Below are positions 10,241 through 21,826 of a stretch of 64,000 nucleotides of DNA, piece by piece (position 1 is the first letter of the stretch; each line of letters opens with the position of its first letter). The notes beneath the pieces are model-generated. The model was given only the letters and a program-made list of their open reading frames with translations. It did not search any database and was not told the origin of the DNA. A program made the translations under genes and the position numbers. Source of the DNA: Chrysogorgia sp. JL179-B06 (taxonomy: Eukaryota; Cnidaria; Anthozoa; Scleralcyonacea; Chrysogorgiidae); NCBI GenBank assembly GCA_035772405.1, contig JAYKKM010000498.1:1478501-1542500 (forward strand), in the 5' to 3' direction.

Positions 10241-10985
10241 CCAATCTATTTGGGAGTATATATTCCAAGTATTCACGAAGAAGCCTGGCAGATATCTAAG
10301 CCAGTTGCTTTAGATTTACTTAGCTTAGATAAAAGAGAAAAGACTGTGGACGAACTTGTTGCCTTCAGTTGAAAACTAGCTCTAGTTTCGTGACATGTAA
10401 GATAATCCAAATGTGAATGGCTGTTTTCATTGCAAGGTATTTTGTCAGCCAGCCTAGGCCCAACACTGGCGAAATGATCATTAAACGCCTCAGATAATTC
10501 TTGATAGCCACTAATTGAAGAGCCGTTCAATTTGATTTATTTTATGTGTGAGCTGTTTACTTTTCTTGAAGTAAGTTCATTAACAATATTCCAAGTCTTC
10601 TTCGAATTGCTCTTATTTTCGTGAAGAGCATTCATATAATATATTTCTTTAGTATGTTTGATTTCGGTGTTTACAGAATTGCGGGTTCTCTTAAAGGCGA
10701 ACCAATCGTTTGGATCATTAGAGCGAGTCGCTTTTATCTTGACAGTATCCCTTTCGTGCATACGTTGTTTTAATTGAGGCGTGATCCAAGGCGATTTAGA
10801 AGCCCTAACATGCTTTGTACACAGGGGGGCATGCCTTTCAACAACACTGTGAAATGTGTTCTTCCAAACATGCCACATATCATTTGGATTTGCGTACGCC
10901 TTTATATCATCCCAATTCTGTAAACAGATATCATTTCTAAAACTGGCTGAATCAAAATTCTTAAATTATCTATAGGTTACTGTAG
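10240..10985 (-). pseudogene. LINE ORF2 fragment (endonuclease-RT linker)
   Basis: Minus-strand translation gives WDDIKAYANPNDMWHVWKN, RASKSPWITPQLKQRMHERD and RTRNSVNTEIKHTKE. A stop after SHIK is followed by FNDHFASVGPRLADK and LLSKLSKSKATGLD. This order is typical of the linker before RT in CR1/Jockey-like LINEs. A one-base change near 10290 breaks the frame before ARLLREY. Different copy from the plus-strand LINE it abuts. Confidence 0.82.
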
Positions 10986-11397
10986 AGTGACCTTTTGTGA
11001 ATAAACCAATTGAAAGTTTACGAAAAGCATAAGTTAGGTTTCTCTAGCTTGGCCAAAACAGCCTTGGAAGCCATTTGACTTGGGAAAATGAAGCCACAGA
11101 GTTGCCTGCGGAGGAGGCTAATCTTCACCCAAAACTGAAGTGAACATGCTCATTTTGAAAAAATCACTTATGTAATGGACAATTTTATGAACATTGGTTA
11201 TGAACAACCCTCTAATACAATATGATTTACATGGAACTTACCCTTTAATTACAAAGCCAAACATGCTACAGGGAAGTTACTATCTGGGAGTATTTTTCAG
11301 CATGCAAATAAAAATGAATCTAAAAGAGAAACTGAATTTGTGTAGTAAATAATTTTACTGAGGAAAACAAGTACTAATTTTTTGCAATAATTTTCAG
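10986..11397. other. No gene recognised
   Basis: AT-rich. A GCCTGCGGAGGAGGCTAAT word at 11105 recurs almost exactly near 23401, so it is a dispersed repeat fragment. Confidence 0.35.
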
Positions 11398-12650
11398 CCA
11401 TCCACATCTACACATGCTATCAGCACAGGGTTGAATAGTAGCACATCGCCATTTGAAATGCATAGTATGGTTAGTAAGATTGGCAAAATTGAAAAGGATA
11501 TTTCTGATGTGAAACAAATGATGTTTTTATTGCAAGAGTCAATAAATGAATTGAAGAAAACAACGGCTGCATCATCCAATGGCAATAAGAAGTTTTTACA
11601 GGCTTGGCATATTCTACACCAGATAGTGCCAAAAAAATCAGTATTGGTTACTTAAAGTGAGGTAATTATAGTGGATATTACTCTGAGGAACATGGTACTA
11701 ATATTATTTTATTTTCAAATAGCAAGAGCAAGAGTGGAAGATTTGGAAAATGACTAAATGCCAATGTTTCTATAATTTTGTTAAGCTGATACAAGAATCA
11801 GGACTAATTGAGGCTGTGATGTTTTCCAAATTTCAGAAGTGGAAAAATGCTCATCAAATTCAAATGGGTGTGGCCACTGGTCATGAAAGTAAAATTGGCA
11901 TAGTCACTACATTGTTTAAATTAGTTTTGCAATATAAACGAATATATAAACAAACCCCATATCAGCACAATTCAAATTTCAATTCACAATTCAACCACAT
12001 TTGATGTTTGACAGGGGCAGTGCTCCCTACATTTGGTCAGAGGAACACCGTACCCCATGTGAAAATTGTGGGGAACCATCGCAGTACTTCCAACAAAAGC
12101 ATCACCAAATTGGGGGCTGGGTTGGGGGCCTAATTTTTCTTTATTTGCATTGTAGACTGGAGTGTTATTAAAATAAATTTGCTTTTATACTGTGTACTTG
12201 CAGGTCTTACTAGATATAATCTCTCCAGTTGGCACAAAAAGTAGCAGCACCAATGTCAAAACAGAGGTTGCAGAATTTGTAAGTAATTGTAATTATAATT
12301 ACTTTAACTACAACCTATTATGTACATTGTTCACATAAATTATAATATTTAATTTGCTGTGCAAATTAATTTTGTGGTATTTGTAAATGTTTTTCTTTAT
12401 TGAAACAAATTCAGTTAGATTTGTAAGTATTGTCTTTAAATTATTAATTGCTTTGTAATTGTCGTGTATTTATTAAAGATACATGATGGTTTAAATGTGG
12501 CAGCAGGACCTAAAGACCCAGTAAAATGTGCTCGAAAGCTGTTGCCACTGCTGTTTGAGAGTAGTGAATTGCCGCTAACGGGACATTAGAGTTGTCTAAA
12601 AAATCAAAGGACACTTCTTGATTTAAAAAGGACAAATAAAATGTTTGGTA
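11398..12650 (+). pseudogene. BEN-domain-like gene fragment
   Basis: Exon 11398-11652 follows a TTTTCAG acceptor and encodes a Ser-rich start, then a heptad-like coiled coil (KIGKIEKDISDVKQMMFLLQ). Exon 12204-12278 is 25 codons flanked by CAG and GTAAGT. Exon from 12479 follows TTAAAG and encodes GPKDPVKCARKLLPLLFE, which resembles the start of a BEN DNA-binding domain. Then two frame changes are needed to read NGTLELSKKSKD and LLDLKRTNKMF. The coiled-coil-then-BEN order matches the gene at 21827-26032. Frame breaks suggest a decayed relative of that transposon-borne gene. Confidence 0.5.
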
Positions 12651-12679
12651 AGTATAGAAATGTGAAAAAAATTTGTTAG

Positions 12680-13060
12680 AATGACAGAATAACATTTTTA
12701 ACATTTTTTTAGTTTTTTTGTTTCCGCATTTCTTTTTGATATATTTAAATTTGTTTGACATGCAAATTAAACATGAGTGATGTCACACACATGTATATTG
12801 TATAATGACTTATTCTGAAAGGTTGTATATCTTTACGATTATCAAACAAATCACTTTAAAGGAGTCTTGAATGCGTGTTTCTCCTGGAACACCAAATCTG
12901 CAGAGTTTCTAATTATCTTGTTTGACAATTTAACATAACTACATACTCTTCAGTAAGACATATTTAACTGTATAATGTACGTGTGTGACGTCAATGGGTA
13001 AATTTGCATTATCAAACAAATCGAAATATCTTACAAACATAGCACGGGAGCAAAATTCAG
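12680..13060. repeat. Degenerate MITE of the 55957-56403 family
   Basis: 12752-12910 aligns with 56064-56220 (TTTGTTTGAYATGCAAAT, then GTGTTTCTCC-GGAACACCAAA), and the right half repeats this in reverse orientation (GTGTGTGACGTCAATGGG ... TTTGCAT). Terminal TTAA sites are no longer clear. Confidence 0.55.
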
Positions 13061-13168
13061 CAAAAGTGGTTACTCAACAGTACATAGTACTCTATTTCTA
13101 AGGCACTTTATAGTCACAAGTGCTAAAAGTGTTTTTTAAATACTATATTAATCAAATATATTATGTAT

Positions 13169-13433
13169 TAGGCCGTCGGCTGAGGGTCGAAAAGTGCTCT
13201 AGAAAAGATTTTTTCAGCACATGTTTCTAATCTAAAGGAACTTCACATATTCTGGTAGAGTAAAGCCGCCCGCTGAATCCAAATCTAAAAAGTTCCTGCC
13301 ATTTCCTCCTGTAGTTTTTGAGAATTTCGCGATCAAAATCTTCAAAATTACATGTTTCGAAATCGCTTAAAAATAAAATAACATACCTCAAAAGGCTCAT
13401 TCCTAATACCCAGTCTTCACGCGCCGCAGAATT
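13169..13433 (+). repeat. Academ-like left terminal inverted repeat
   Basis: Reverse complement of 19756-20002 with small indels, e.g. an extra GGGTC after GGCTGA here. Similarity may extend weakly to 13465 (TTTCCGG on both sides). Confidence 0.85.
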
Positions 13434-13506
13434 GTTATAGTAAAAATGTCATTTCCGGTCTCTTTTGAGCTATGTGATTTTATTTTGTCAACAAAAATAT
13501 ATATTT

Positions 13507-16500
13507 ATGCAAAATATGGAGGAGCTTCACTCATGTATTATTCATGTTGGCGAAACTTCGAATGGAAATTTAAAATACTTTACTCCAGCAACATTTTCAA
13601 AATTCCGGAATAGCAGAAAAATATGGCTTTCTATCAAAGGATTACAAACGGACGTAGCTGTGAAGTCCCTACAGTATTGTTCCAAGCTCGATGAAGAGGT
13701 GTTCGAAAATGAAGGAACAGTTCCAACAGGTTTAAAATACCACATCGAATGTTATAGAAGGTTCACTGATAAAGAAAAAATCGAAAGAGCACAGCGCCTA
13801 GCAAGTGCAACAGTGCCAGAGACATCTGAACCTAGTGGGAATAGAACTGGTGAGCCTGCTGCGAAAAAACCTAGACAACTACGAAAAAGATCTGAACCAC
13901 ATCATGGCTGTGAGACTGCAGGGTCATCGAGCAGCCTTTTTAAAGAATTTCTTAAAGTGGTTTTGGACACGGAAGAGTTGGATGACTCAAATTATAGGTA
14001 AGTGCGACTTATTGTTAAAAGCAGTTATAAATGAAATAATAATGTAAGTGGATTGATATATTCCTCAGTACAAAAAAAGAAGAAGAAAAGTAGTATGCTA
14101 ATTGCTATCATGTTCAAATAAATGCTTTATTATTTATTATAATTATAGACAACACCGTTTGAAGACAAGATTGAAGAATACCTACCCACAATTGGTCTTC
14201 CATAAGTCTGGTAAATCGAACATAATAGTTTTCAGTGAGGATCTCAGCATGAGTGATATTGCTGAAGAAAGCATGACAATACAATCTGATACAGAGAGTG
14301 AAAGCGAGGAAGAAGATGACATAGAAATTCCCACCCCTGGAAGCCAAAACAAGCAGGAGGCAAATGATGAGGAAGCACAACTGAGGACCTTGTTCCATGC
14401 TGCTATGATGCTCCAATGTAAAATTAAAGAATGTACCAATTTTTACCAAAATTGGCCTCCAACACAATCTGAATTTACTACCAATAATGCTGAAAAAATG
14501 GTTCCCCCGCTCCTAGCAGTATTCCTTACTTGGCTTCTTGGGTTTTCAAATGATGTAAGCATTAATGCATGTCACAAGATCACAGAGAAAGAACATTTAA
14601 AGGTTCTTTCTATTGCCCAAGACATAATATATGTCAATTCAAATGGTAGAAGACAAACTCCCAAATCGTTATGTCTGGGCATGGCAGTAAGACAAATAAC
14701 AGGATCATCAATTAACAAGGATCTTAAACGGATTCGGAAATTCAGTTTCCCATTCAGCAGTACTGTCTTTTGACACGGCACTTGCCTCTCAAACTCTATG
14801 CAGTAATGTTGTTATACCAGAAGGGATTATCCCAAACAAATTCACTATGATGGTATGGGATAACATAGATTTCCTGGAGGAAACACCAACAGGAGGAGGG
14901 ACTACCCACATGGCAAATGGTATTATTATCCAACATACAAGTGATATTGAGCATCTGCCAACTCAACAGACTAGATCCACTTCCATTAAGAAATTAGTCC
15001 GATCATTAAAAGCCCCACCACAAGAGTTGCACAACTACATTCTAGGGAATAGAGAATCTCCGAAATTGTATGCAATTATCAATTCAATTGATTGCGGTGT
15101 GGATACAAGTCTGGCCACATATGGTACACCACTCTACTCAAGTATGATGCTGGATTTTGCATATATCATCTGCAAATACTACTGTGATGAATTATCAACA
15201 TGTCTTCCCGGTTGGACATGGTTTAACACGCTGCTTACTGAAACCCCTTCTAGGATATCCAAGATTGGTTATCTTCCTGTCGTGGATGCACCAGTGACTG
15301 ATATCTCAACAATCTACACTATCTTGAGGAGGAGTACTGACGTTACCAATCAGTTGCAACTCCAGTATGCTGTGCTAATCTTTGATGAAGCTGTTTATGC
15401 CAAGGCTCAGCAAGTACGATGGAAATGTGATGAATTTCTTTCTAAGTTCATTTTTCGTCTGGGGGAATGTCATGCCTGTATGTCATATGTTACAGCAATG
15501 TCATGTCGTTTTCGTGATGCAGGTTTACATTTCTCTGTTCTTGCTTTACAATGTCGTACGTATGAGGGAGTTAGCCTACCTACCATATTGCTTTATTTTG
15601 GTCACTATTTTTCTCCAGTCCTAGGATGGGTTGAAAAATATTTGCATACTAGGACCGGATCAAAATTAATCCACTGGCTATAAATGGATCTCATTCATAC
15701 TGTATATGAAAGACATTGAGATTATTAATATATAATATTAAAAAATCTTAATTGTAGGATATCCTAGTTGAATCTGAAACTGTGGCACAAGGATCTCTCA
15801 ATGGAGTATTTAGTGGTAAGCACTATAACCGCTGTATATGTGCTCACAAGTTGGTTTTTGAAGCTATGGAAAGGCTCAGGTTTGAAGCATTTCTTGACAC
15901 CCAGTCTAATGCAGAAAAGGGAGAAGTGATTGGTTTTGCAAAAGATTACCAAAGTAACTTGGATATAGATAATGTTGACAGTTATGAAGGGGATGTAATA
16001 TTAAGCAACATAGCAACTAGGTAAAGTTCGTTTTACTAATTTAAATTCACTTTATACTTACAAGCTAATCACAAGTGCGCTTGTGATCATGAAACATTGT
16101 GGAATGGTTATTCCAAAGACGATAATTGGATAATTACTTTTCCAAATGCTATGGGGAGTATGACCACAAATAAACTTGATGGTAAACAGGGGCGGTGCTA
16201 GACCTTTTTTTTTGGGGGGGGGGGTGTATCTCACAAATTTGCTCACCCCCACTACCAATTTGCGGATCCTCATCCCCCACCCGTCTTACCAAAAAATATT
16301 TGTAATCACCCAAGTTCCACTCCTGATGGCAAAATCCTATTTCTTGCAGATACGAGACATTTGTTGAACATGAAAATGAAAGAAGTGCAACATTTGCATT
16401 TTGATCATCATACATTGATATGATGCAGCTGTTACTAACATTTATCAGAGCAACAAGGACAACAGATTGGAATCTTCACCTATCAGCAGTGAGAGCAATG

Positions 16501-19362
16501 CTTCCATGGTACTTTGCCTATGATCGCATAAATTATTCTCGATATATGTCAGCATACTGGCTGGAAATGATTTGCTTTGATAAGACCCATCCAGGTAATT
16601 AACTAACTCGATCCTTTTGCTACTGTACCATCTACAAAAAAAATCAATTGGATTATAATTGGAATATTTATTCCTGTGGGAAGTTGGGCTAATTTTCAAT
16701 TACTGTACATACTTTTAGGTGCTTCACATGAAATGAGTTCACAGTGGACTGTTCAAAGGCAACAAAACTATGGCTTTTCATCAATTTCTTCTGACCAAAC
16801 TATTGAACAAACTTGCAACCGTGATTCTAAAACCAAGGGTGGTATTGTGGGAATGACTCAAAATAGAGGAGCAATCATAGATGGGTCCTTGCTCAAGCTG
16901 ACAGAAGTGCAATAACCAGAAAGTGCAAATTAATGGCTGGTGTAGCAGAGGAGCAAAGTTATATTAATAAATACAGTATTTTAAAAATGTAAATCATCCT
17001 TGGGTTAATTGTGCCATGCCAGCCTGTAACACAGATCAGGAAAAGGCTATGAGGTGCTGTACCCAAAATGGATTTGATGAAAACTGTGGCCAATATATAT
17101 ATACGTGTACATGCAGGTATTGTATGGAAAATTTCATTCACATATACTGAACTGCATGACTGCATATTGCTTTTTAGGAAGCGTAAAGATCAAGATAAAA
17201 CAATCTGCCATACCCATGAAAAGTCAGTGAAACAAATCATGGACACAATTTCCTCAATGTCAAACCCATTCAGTCCAGAAAGTCCAACTGAATTGGTAAA
17301 CATATGCAGTGGAGTTGTAACAGATGATCAGACAGCAGCTGACTTGCAGAATGCATATCTGAAAGGAGATGAAAAAGTTGAGGATTATTTACACACAAAA
17401 ATCTTATGTGAAGAACCAGACATTTTTGCTAAGATCGAGACAATGAGACTACGGACATTCAAGTCCATGGTGAAACCAAAAACTACCAAAACAAGCTTCT
17501 GGTCAGTTTGTTGTGATAAAAAATGATTGTCGATTCTGGGCAAGACCTGCTGACAGCCAAAAATCGAGATGTTGACCTTCAACTTCTATTCAGCTTTTCT
17601 CTCAGACCATTTCCAAGGAACTGACTCTGGTGGTCTCAACAAAACATGCAAGTCCAAACTACTTCATGTGCTGGAAGATGAGGCTGGAAAACCACTAATT
17701 GAACAAATCCCATTAAACAGTACCACAATAATTGATGGAATGGCCCTACTGCAAATGCTGAGAGCAAAACATATTCCCATGACATTTGGCAAGTTAGCTG
17801 ACAGTATTTTGAAGAAAGTTATTGGCATTGCAGTGTACAATAAATCAGCTCGTATAGACTTTGTTACAGACAGATATCCCACAGTTAGCACCAAAAATGC
17901 TGAAAGATTAAACAGAGCAGCCGCTGGTACATATGCTGTTTCAATCCTCAGCGAGCAACAAAAGGTACCAAAACAGTGGAAAAAGTTCCTGAGCATGGGC
18001 AGCAATAAAGAAGGGTTGGTAGATTTTCTGGTGAAGCAATGGAGAAAGGTCCCTGGTTCAGCACTACAATCAAAGGAATTGTTTGTAACCAAAGAAGAAA
18101 AATGCTACCACTATCAGTTATTAAATTCCAGAGTTAGAATGTGACCACGAAGAGGCGGATACCAAAATGTTTGTTCATGCACAACATGCTGCAACATCAA
18201 CTGATAATATCGTCATCAAGAGCCCAAACACTGATGTGTTTGTTATTGCATTAGCATGTCAAACCACCATACCTGCCAGGCTCATACTCGATACAGGAAC
18301 TGGAAACAAGAATTGACATTGCCCAAGTTGCTGCTTATCTTGGCCCTAGATGGTGCAAAGCAATTATTCCATTCCATATTTTTACTGGTAAAATAGCAGT
18401 TGTCATACAAAATGTGCTAATGGTTGTAAAATTAAATTAATAAACTGAATAGAGTTTCCTTACCAATAAAAAGTGAAATTTTACTTCCAGGACCAAATGA
18501 GTAACTGCACCCAGACTCACTTTTTATAGGTGAGAAAGCTATATCCATTTCAACATTTCAAGCCTTTTCCTTAAAGGCCAGGGGCCTATGCCTAAAACAT
18601 TGAAATACTTTTCTATAGTTACAGGCTGTAAGATCAATACAATTATTTGCTAAATATTATTAGATATGTGCTACTTAAACACACTAGTTAAGTGTTATAT
18701 ATTTTAATAAATATAATTTTTATCTAGGATCTGACTCAACAAGTGCTTTCTTTGTAAGGGCAAAGCACGGTCACTTGGAGTGGCCAGAAGCAAAAATGAA
18801 TTTTGCCAAGCTTTTGAGACACTTGGAGAAGACATACATGTGCCAGACAATATCACCACTCTCCTGGAGAAATATGTTTGCTGCCTTTATGGTCAACAAG
18901 ATGCTACTGTTGTCAACATTGCCCCGTTACAGGATGTTCAAACTTGGAAAGGTTACCGAGGAATCACTACCACCCAACTCGGACAGTTTACAACAGCACA
19001 TTCTGAGAGTGAACTTTGAGAGCTACATACACAAGCATTCTACCATTCCTATTCTAGCAGCACCATCACCTGTAGGCTATGGTTGGAAACTTGAGTCAGA
19101 TGAATTAGCAATTACCTGGGGGACACTAGAGCATGCTCCTGACAGTATTTTAGAATATGTTTGTTGCAAATGCAAAAAGGGTTCCCAAACAAGAAGGTGT
19201 TCGTGTCACAAAGCAAACCTCAAATGTACAGAACTTTGTCAATGCAATAGCTGTGAGAATGCAGAAGAGCAAGAACTTAATGAAATGGAATCAGAGTTAA
19301 TTGATGGTGAAATTGGTGATGAAGAAATGGACTGTGATGATGATGATGATGAATATGTATAG
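13507..19362 (+). pseudogene. Academ-like transposase gene (broken)
   Basis: Exons by AG/GT: 13507-13997, 14149-15522, 15758-16020, 16350-16594, 16719-~16950, 17178-18387, 18728-19362. Exon 1 starts MQNMEELHSC or, nine bases on, MEELHSC, with a cysteine pair region (YCSKLDEE, YHIECYRRF). Exon 2 has an acidic stretch, then DNIDFLEETPTGGGTTH and IFDEAVYAKAQQVRW. Exon 3 has GVFSGKHYNRCICAHKL and exon 5 has GGIVGMTQ. Exon 6 has the XPG-like DHEEADTKMFVHAQHA and SPNTDVFVIAL. Exon 7 has GSDSTSAFF, CCKCKKG and CSCHKANLKCTELC (CXC-like), then an Asp/Glu tail. Frameshifts near 14720, 16870, 17500-17630, 18130, 18790 and 18920 and a TGA at 16402 disable it. Confidence 0.75.
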
Positions 19363-19755
19363 AAATTTAAATCTACAGCAGAGGGGCGAGTATTCTAATC
19401 AGATATTTACTTGTTTATTGTAGATATTCAAAAGATTCAGAAGATGTATTTCGTACGTCAAAGCTTGAGAATGTTATGTAGAGTATAGCACCAGTTAAAG
19501 TTTCGATATATTTTGTTCCTGACTTACCTGATCAATAAGAAATTCACATTCAGTTCATACTTTTGGAAGGCTAGATGTTGCTATTAAATTTCTCAACACA
19601 CATATCAGCATGATCGCAGCCTTCGCAGGCATATATATTAGTGAGATATACAGAAAATCGAAGGGAATATCGTGTATTTACCTCCATTACAAAATCACAT
19701 TGCCCAAAAGGAACCGGAAATTACGTTTTAGCATGACACCATTGTGACACTATAC

Positions 19756-20002
19756 GACGCGTGAAGACTGGGTATTAGGAATGAGCCTTTTGAGGTATGT
19801 TATTTTATTTTTAAGCGATTTCGAAACCTGTAATTTTGAAGATTTTGATCGCGAAATTCTCAAAAACTACAGGAGGAAATGGCAGGAACTTTTTAGATTT
19901 GGATTCAGCGGGCTTTACTCTACCAGAATATGTGAAGTTCCTTTAGATTAGAAACATGTGCTGAAAAAATATTTTCTAGAGCACTTTTCAGCCGACGGCC
20001 TA
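19756..20002 (-). repeat. Academ-like right terminal inverted repeat
   Basis: Partner of 13169-13433; the pair shares long exact words such as GATTTTGATCGCGAAATTCT and its complement. Confidence 0.85.
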
Positions 20003-20097
20003 TAACAGCACACTACTAATACTAGCATGAAGCGTTAAGATGTAGCGAGAACATCTCGTTCACTTAAATGGATAAAAACTCGCCTCCAATCCCTTTG

Positions 20098-20157
20098 TGA
20101 CTAGATAGCTCAACAGGAAGAGCAGGCAGACCAGAAGTTCAAATCCCGCTTGAGTCA
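20098..20157 (+). repeat. tRNA-derived sequence (SINE head or tRNA relic)
   Basis: TAGCTCAACAGG resembles a pol III A box and AGTTCAAATCCC a B box. TGACT at the start pairs with AGTCA at the end, and GCTC pairs with GAGC as a D stem. At 60 bp it lacks a proper anticodon arm, so it is not a functional tRNA gene. Likely a SINE or tRNA fragment between the Academ and EnSpm elements. Confidence 0.4.
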
Positions 20158-20439
20158 ACTTTTGTGTTTTCTTTGACAGTGTTAGGATTGATCATGAAAA
20201 TATTTCTTCATGTTTCTATGAGGATGATTCTGTAATACTACACTGTGTATATTTTTAAATTAATGCTACTGTACTTTCCACAAATTGAAAAATGCAAGAC
20301 ATGCTGCAAAATAGATGGAAAAGAAACCATTTTGCTGCATTACTTTTTAATTAATTTTAAATTTCAATCAAAGACACAGACAACATACATGTAAATTTGT
20401 ATAATTTACTTAAGAAAGATAATTGCAAATGAATTGCAG
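20158..20439. other. Spacer between two transposons
   Basis: AT-rich, no gene or repeat structure recognised. Confidence 0.4.
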
Positions 20440-20452
20440 CACCCTTACAAAA

Positions 20453-20808
20453 AAATCCAATTGGAATACCAATTGGAATTTCAATCGAAGTTCCAATTGG
20501 ATCCTATTGGAATTCTGTTTAAAATTCCAATTGGATCCTATTGGAAATTGGCCCAATTTCCAATTGGAATTCCCATTGATTCCAATTGGAATTCCCATTG
20601 ATTCCAATTGGAATTCCCATTGGAATTCCCATTGATTCCAATTGGAATTCCCATTGACTCCAATTGGAATTCCCATTGACTCCAATTGGAATTCCCATTG
20701 ACTCCAATTGGAATTCCCATTGACTCCAATTGGAATTCCCATTCACTCCAATTGGAATTCCCATTCACTCCAATTGGAATTCCCATTCACTCCAATTGGA
20801 ATTCAAAT
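20453..20808. repeat. Left subterminal array, 22-bp period
   Basis: Roughly a dozen units built on CCAATTGGAATTCCCATTGA, the best preserved with period 22, some with CATTCACT instead of CATTGACT. CCAATTGG is itself palindromic, so each unit is a possible dimer-binding site. The array yields long antisense ORFs (WEFQLESMGIPIG) that are not genes. Confidence 0.9.
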
Positions 20809-21448
20809 TAAGGTACCCAAATTTAAAAAATATGCGGTCTATGTACTCACTCTCAGCATCATCAATGTGTAAGCATCATCAGTGTATAAGAACATGTACA
20901 AGTGAAAACAAAGTATGTACTAAAGCATGTGACACAAATTCAAACAAGCACAATAATTGTATCGTAACTTGAGGCAGAAAAGTTATGCTTTGTTTTCTTG
21001 CTTGTAAAAACACTTAACATGCCTTATAAATGTAAGATTAAGCCAAACAAATTCAATAGGATTTAATTGATTTAATAACAAATGTTTATAGCATAATGAG
21101 GAATATAACACAACTTGGACAAATATATGATTCAAATGACAAGATTAATTATTTGTGCATTAAGTATTTATTAATTAAGCAATTCATTGAGCTTGGAATC
21201 AGTTAAATATTATGACCTCCAGTATGTTCGAATTCTGTGCAAAATACCATTAATGAAAAAAGAGTTTTAAAACATGTAGCAAAAAAACTTTAAGTAAAAT
21301 TAAAGTTTATGATAGCTACAGGTACTGTAGCTGTCGGTACAATATGTGGCTACAGACTGGAGATCATAATTATGTTTATTGCGACATGATATTGAAAGTA
21401 ATTTATCTATGTACATACATATTATACATATATGAGTCTATCAAACAT

Positions 21449-21757
21449 TTAAAGTGCACCCAACCCCAAAAGGGATTTTTGCATATTTGTGACATTTGGA
21501 ACAATCTGAGAAGAAATGTAATATATCTTCTTAGTAAGAAATGTCATCTTCATGACTTTTTCACTATCAAAGTTACAGGATGTGTTGTCATGCAAGGTAT
21601 ATTGCAAATTAGTTTTCTTTTGTTTCTTGCATGACATCACAGCCATTAACTTTTACAGTGAAAAAGTCCATGAAGATGAAGTGTTTTACTAAGAAGATTA
21701 TTAAATTTCTGTGTCACAAATATGCAAAAATCCCTTTTGGGGTTACATGCACTTTAA
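21449..21757. mobile_element. 301-bp MITE flanked by TTAA
   Basis: TTAA at 21449-21452 and 21754-21757 flanks arms starting AGTGCACCCAACCCCAAAA and its near complement. The arms pair through GCATATTTGTGACA and again over CTTCATGACTTTTTCACT. TTAA duplication fits Kolobok or piggyBac mobilisation. Inserted within the EnSpm element downstream of the BEN gene. Confidence 0.75.
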
Positions 21758-21826
21758 CTCAGCAAAAAGTTATGTATTACAGTGTAAATAAATAATAACG
21801 TTTATAATGACTGTTTATTTATGTTC

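Larger units (their letters stand above)
13169..20002. mobile_element. Academ-like DNA transposon, decayed
   Basis: About 6.8 kb bounded by inverted repeats of roughly 250-265 bp that start GGCCGTCGGCTGA, each with TA outside. Inside is one spliced plus-strand gene whose protein has three features I associate with Academ. These are a large N-terminal transposase region, an XPG-like EEADTK ... SPNTDVFV motif, and a C-terminal cysteine-rich CXC-like domain. I could not establish a target-site duplication. Non-autonomous today because of frameshifts. Confidence 0.7.

Noticed and set aside
20098..20157. Functional tRNA gene
   Set aside because: Only 60 bp with no usable anticodon arm.
20410..20786. 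Overlapping minus ORFs with WEFQLESMGIPIG repeats
   Set aside because: Translation of the 22-bp subterminal array, present in several frames at once.
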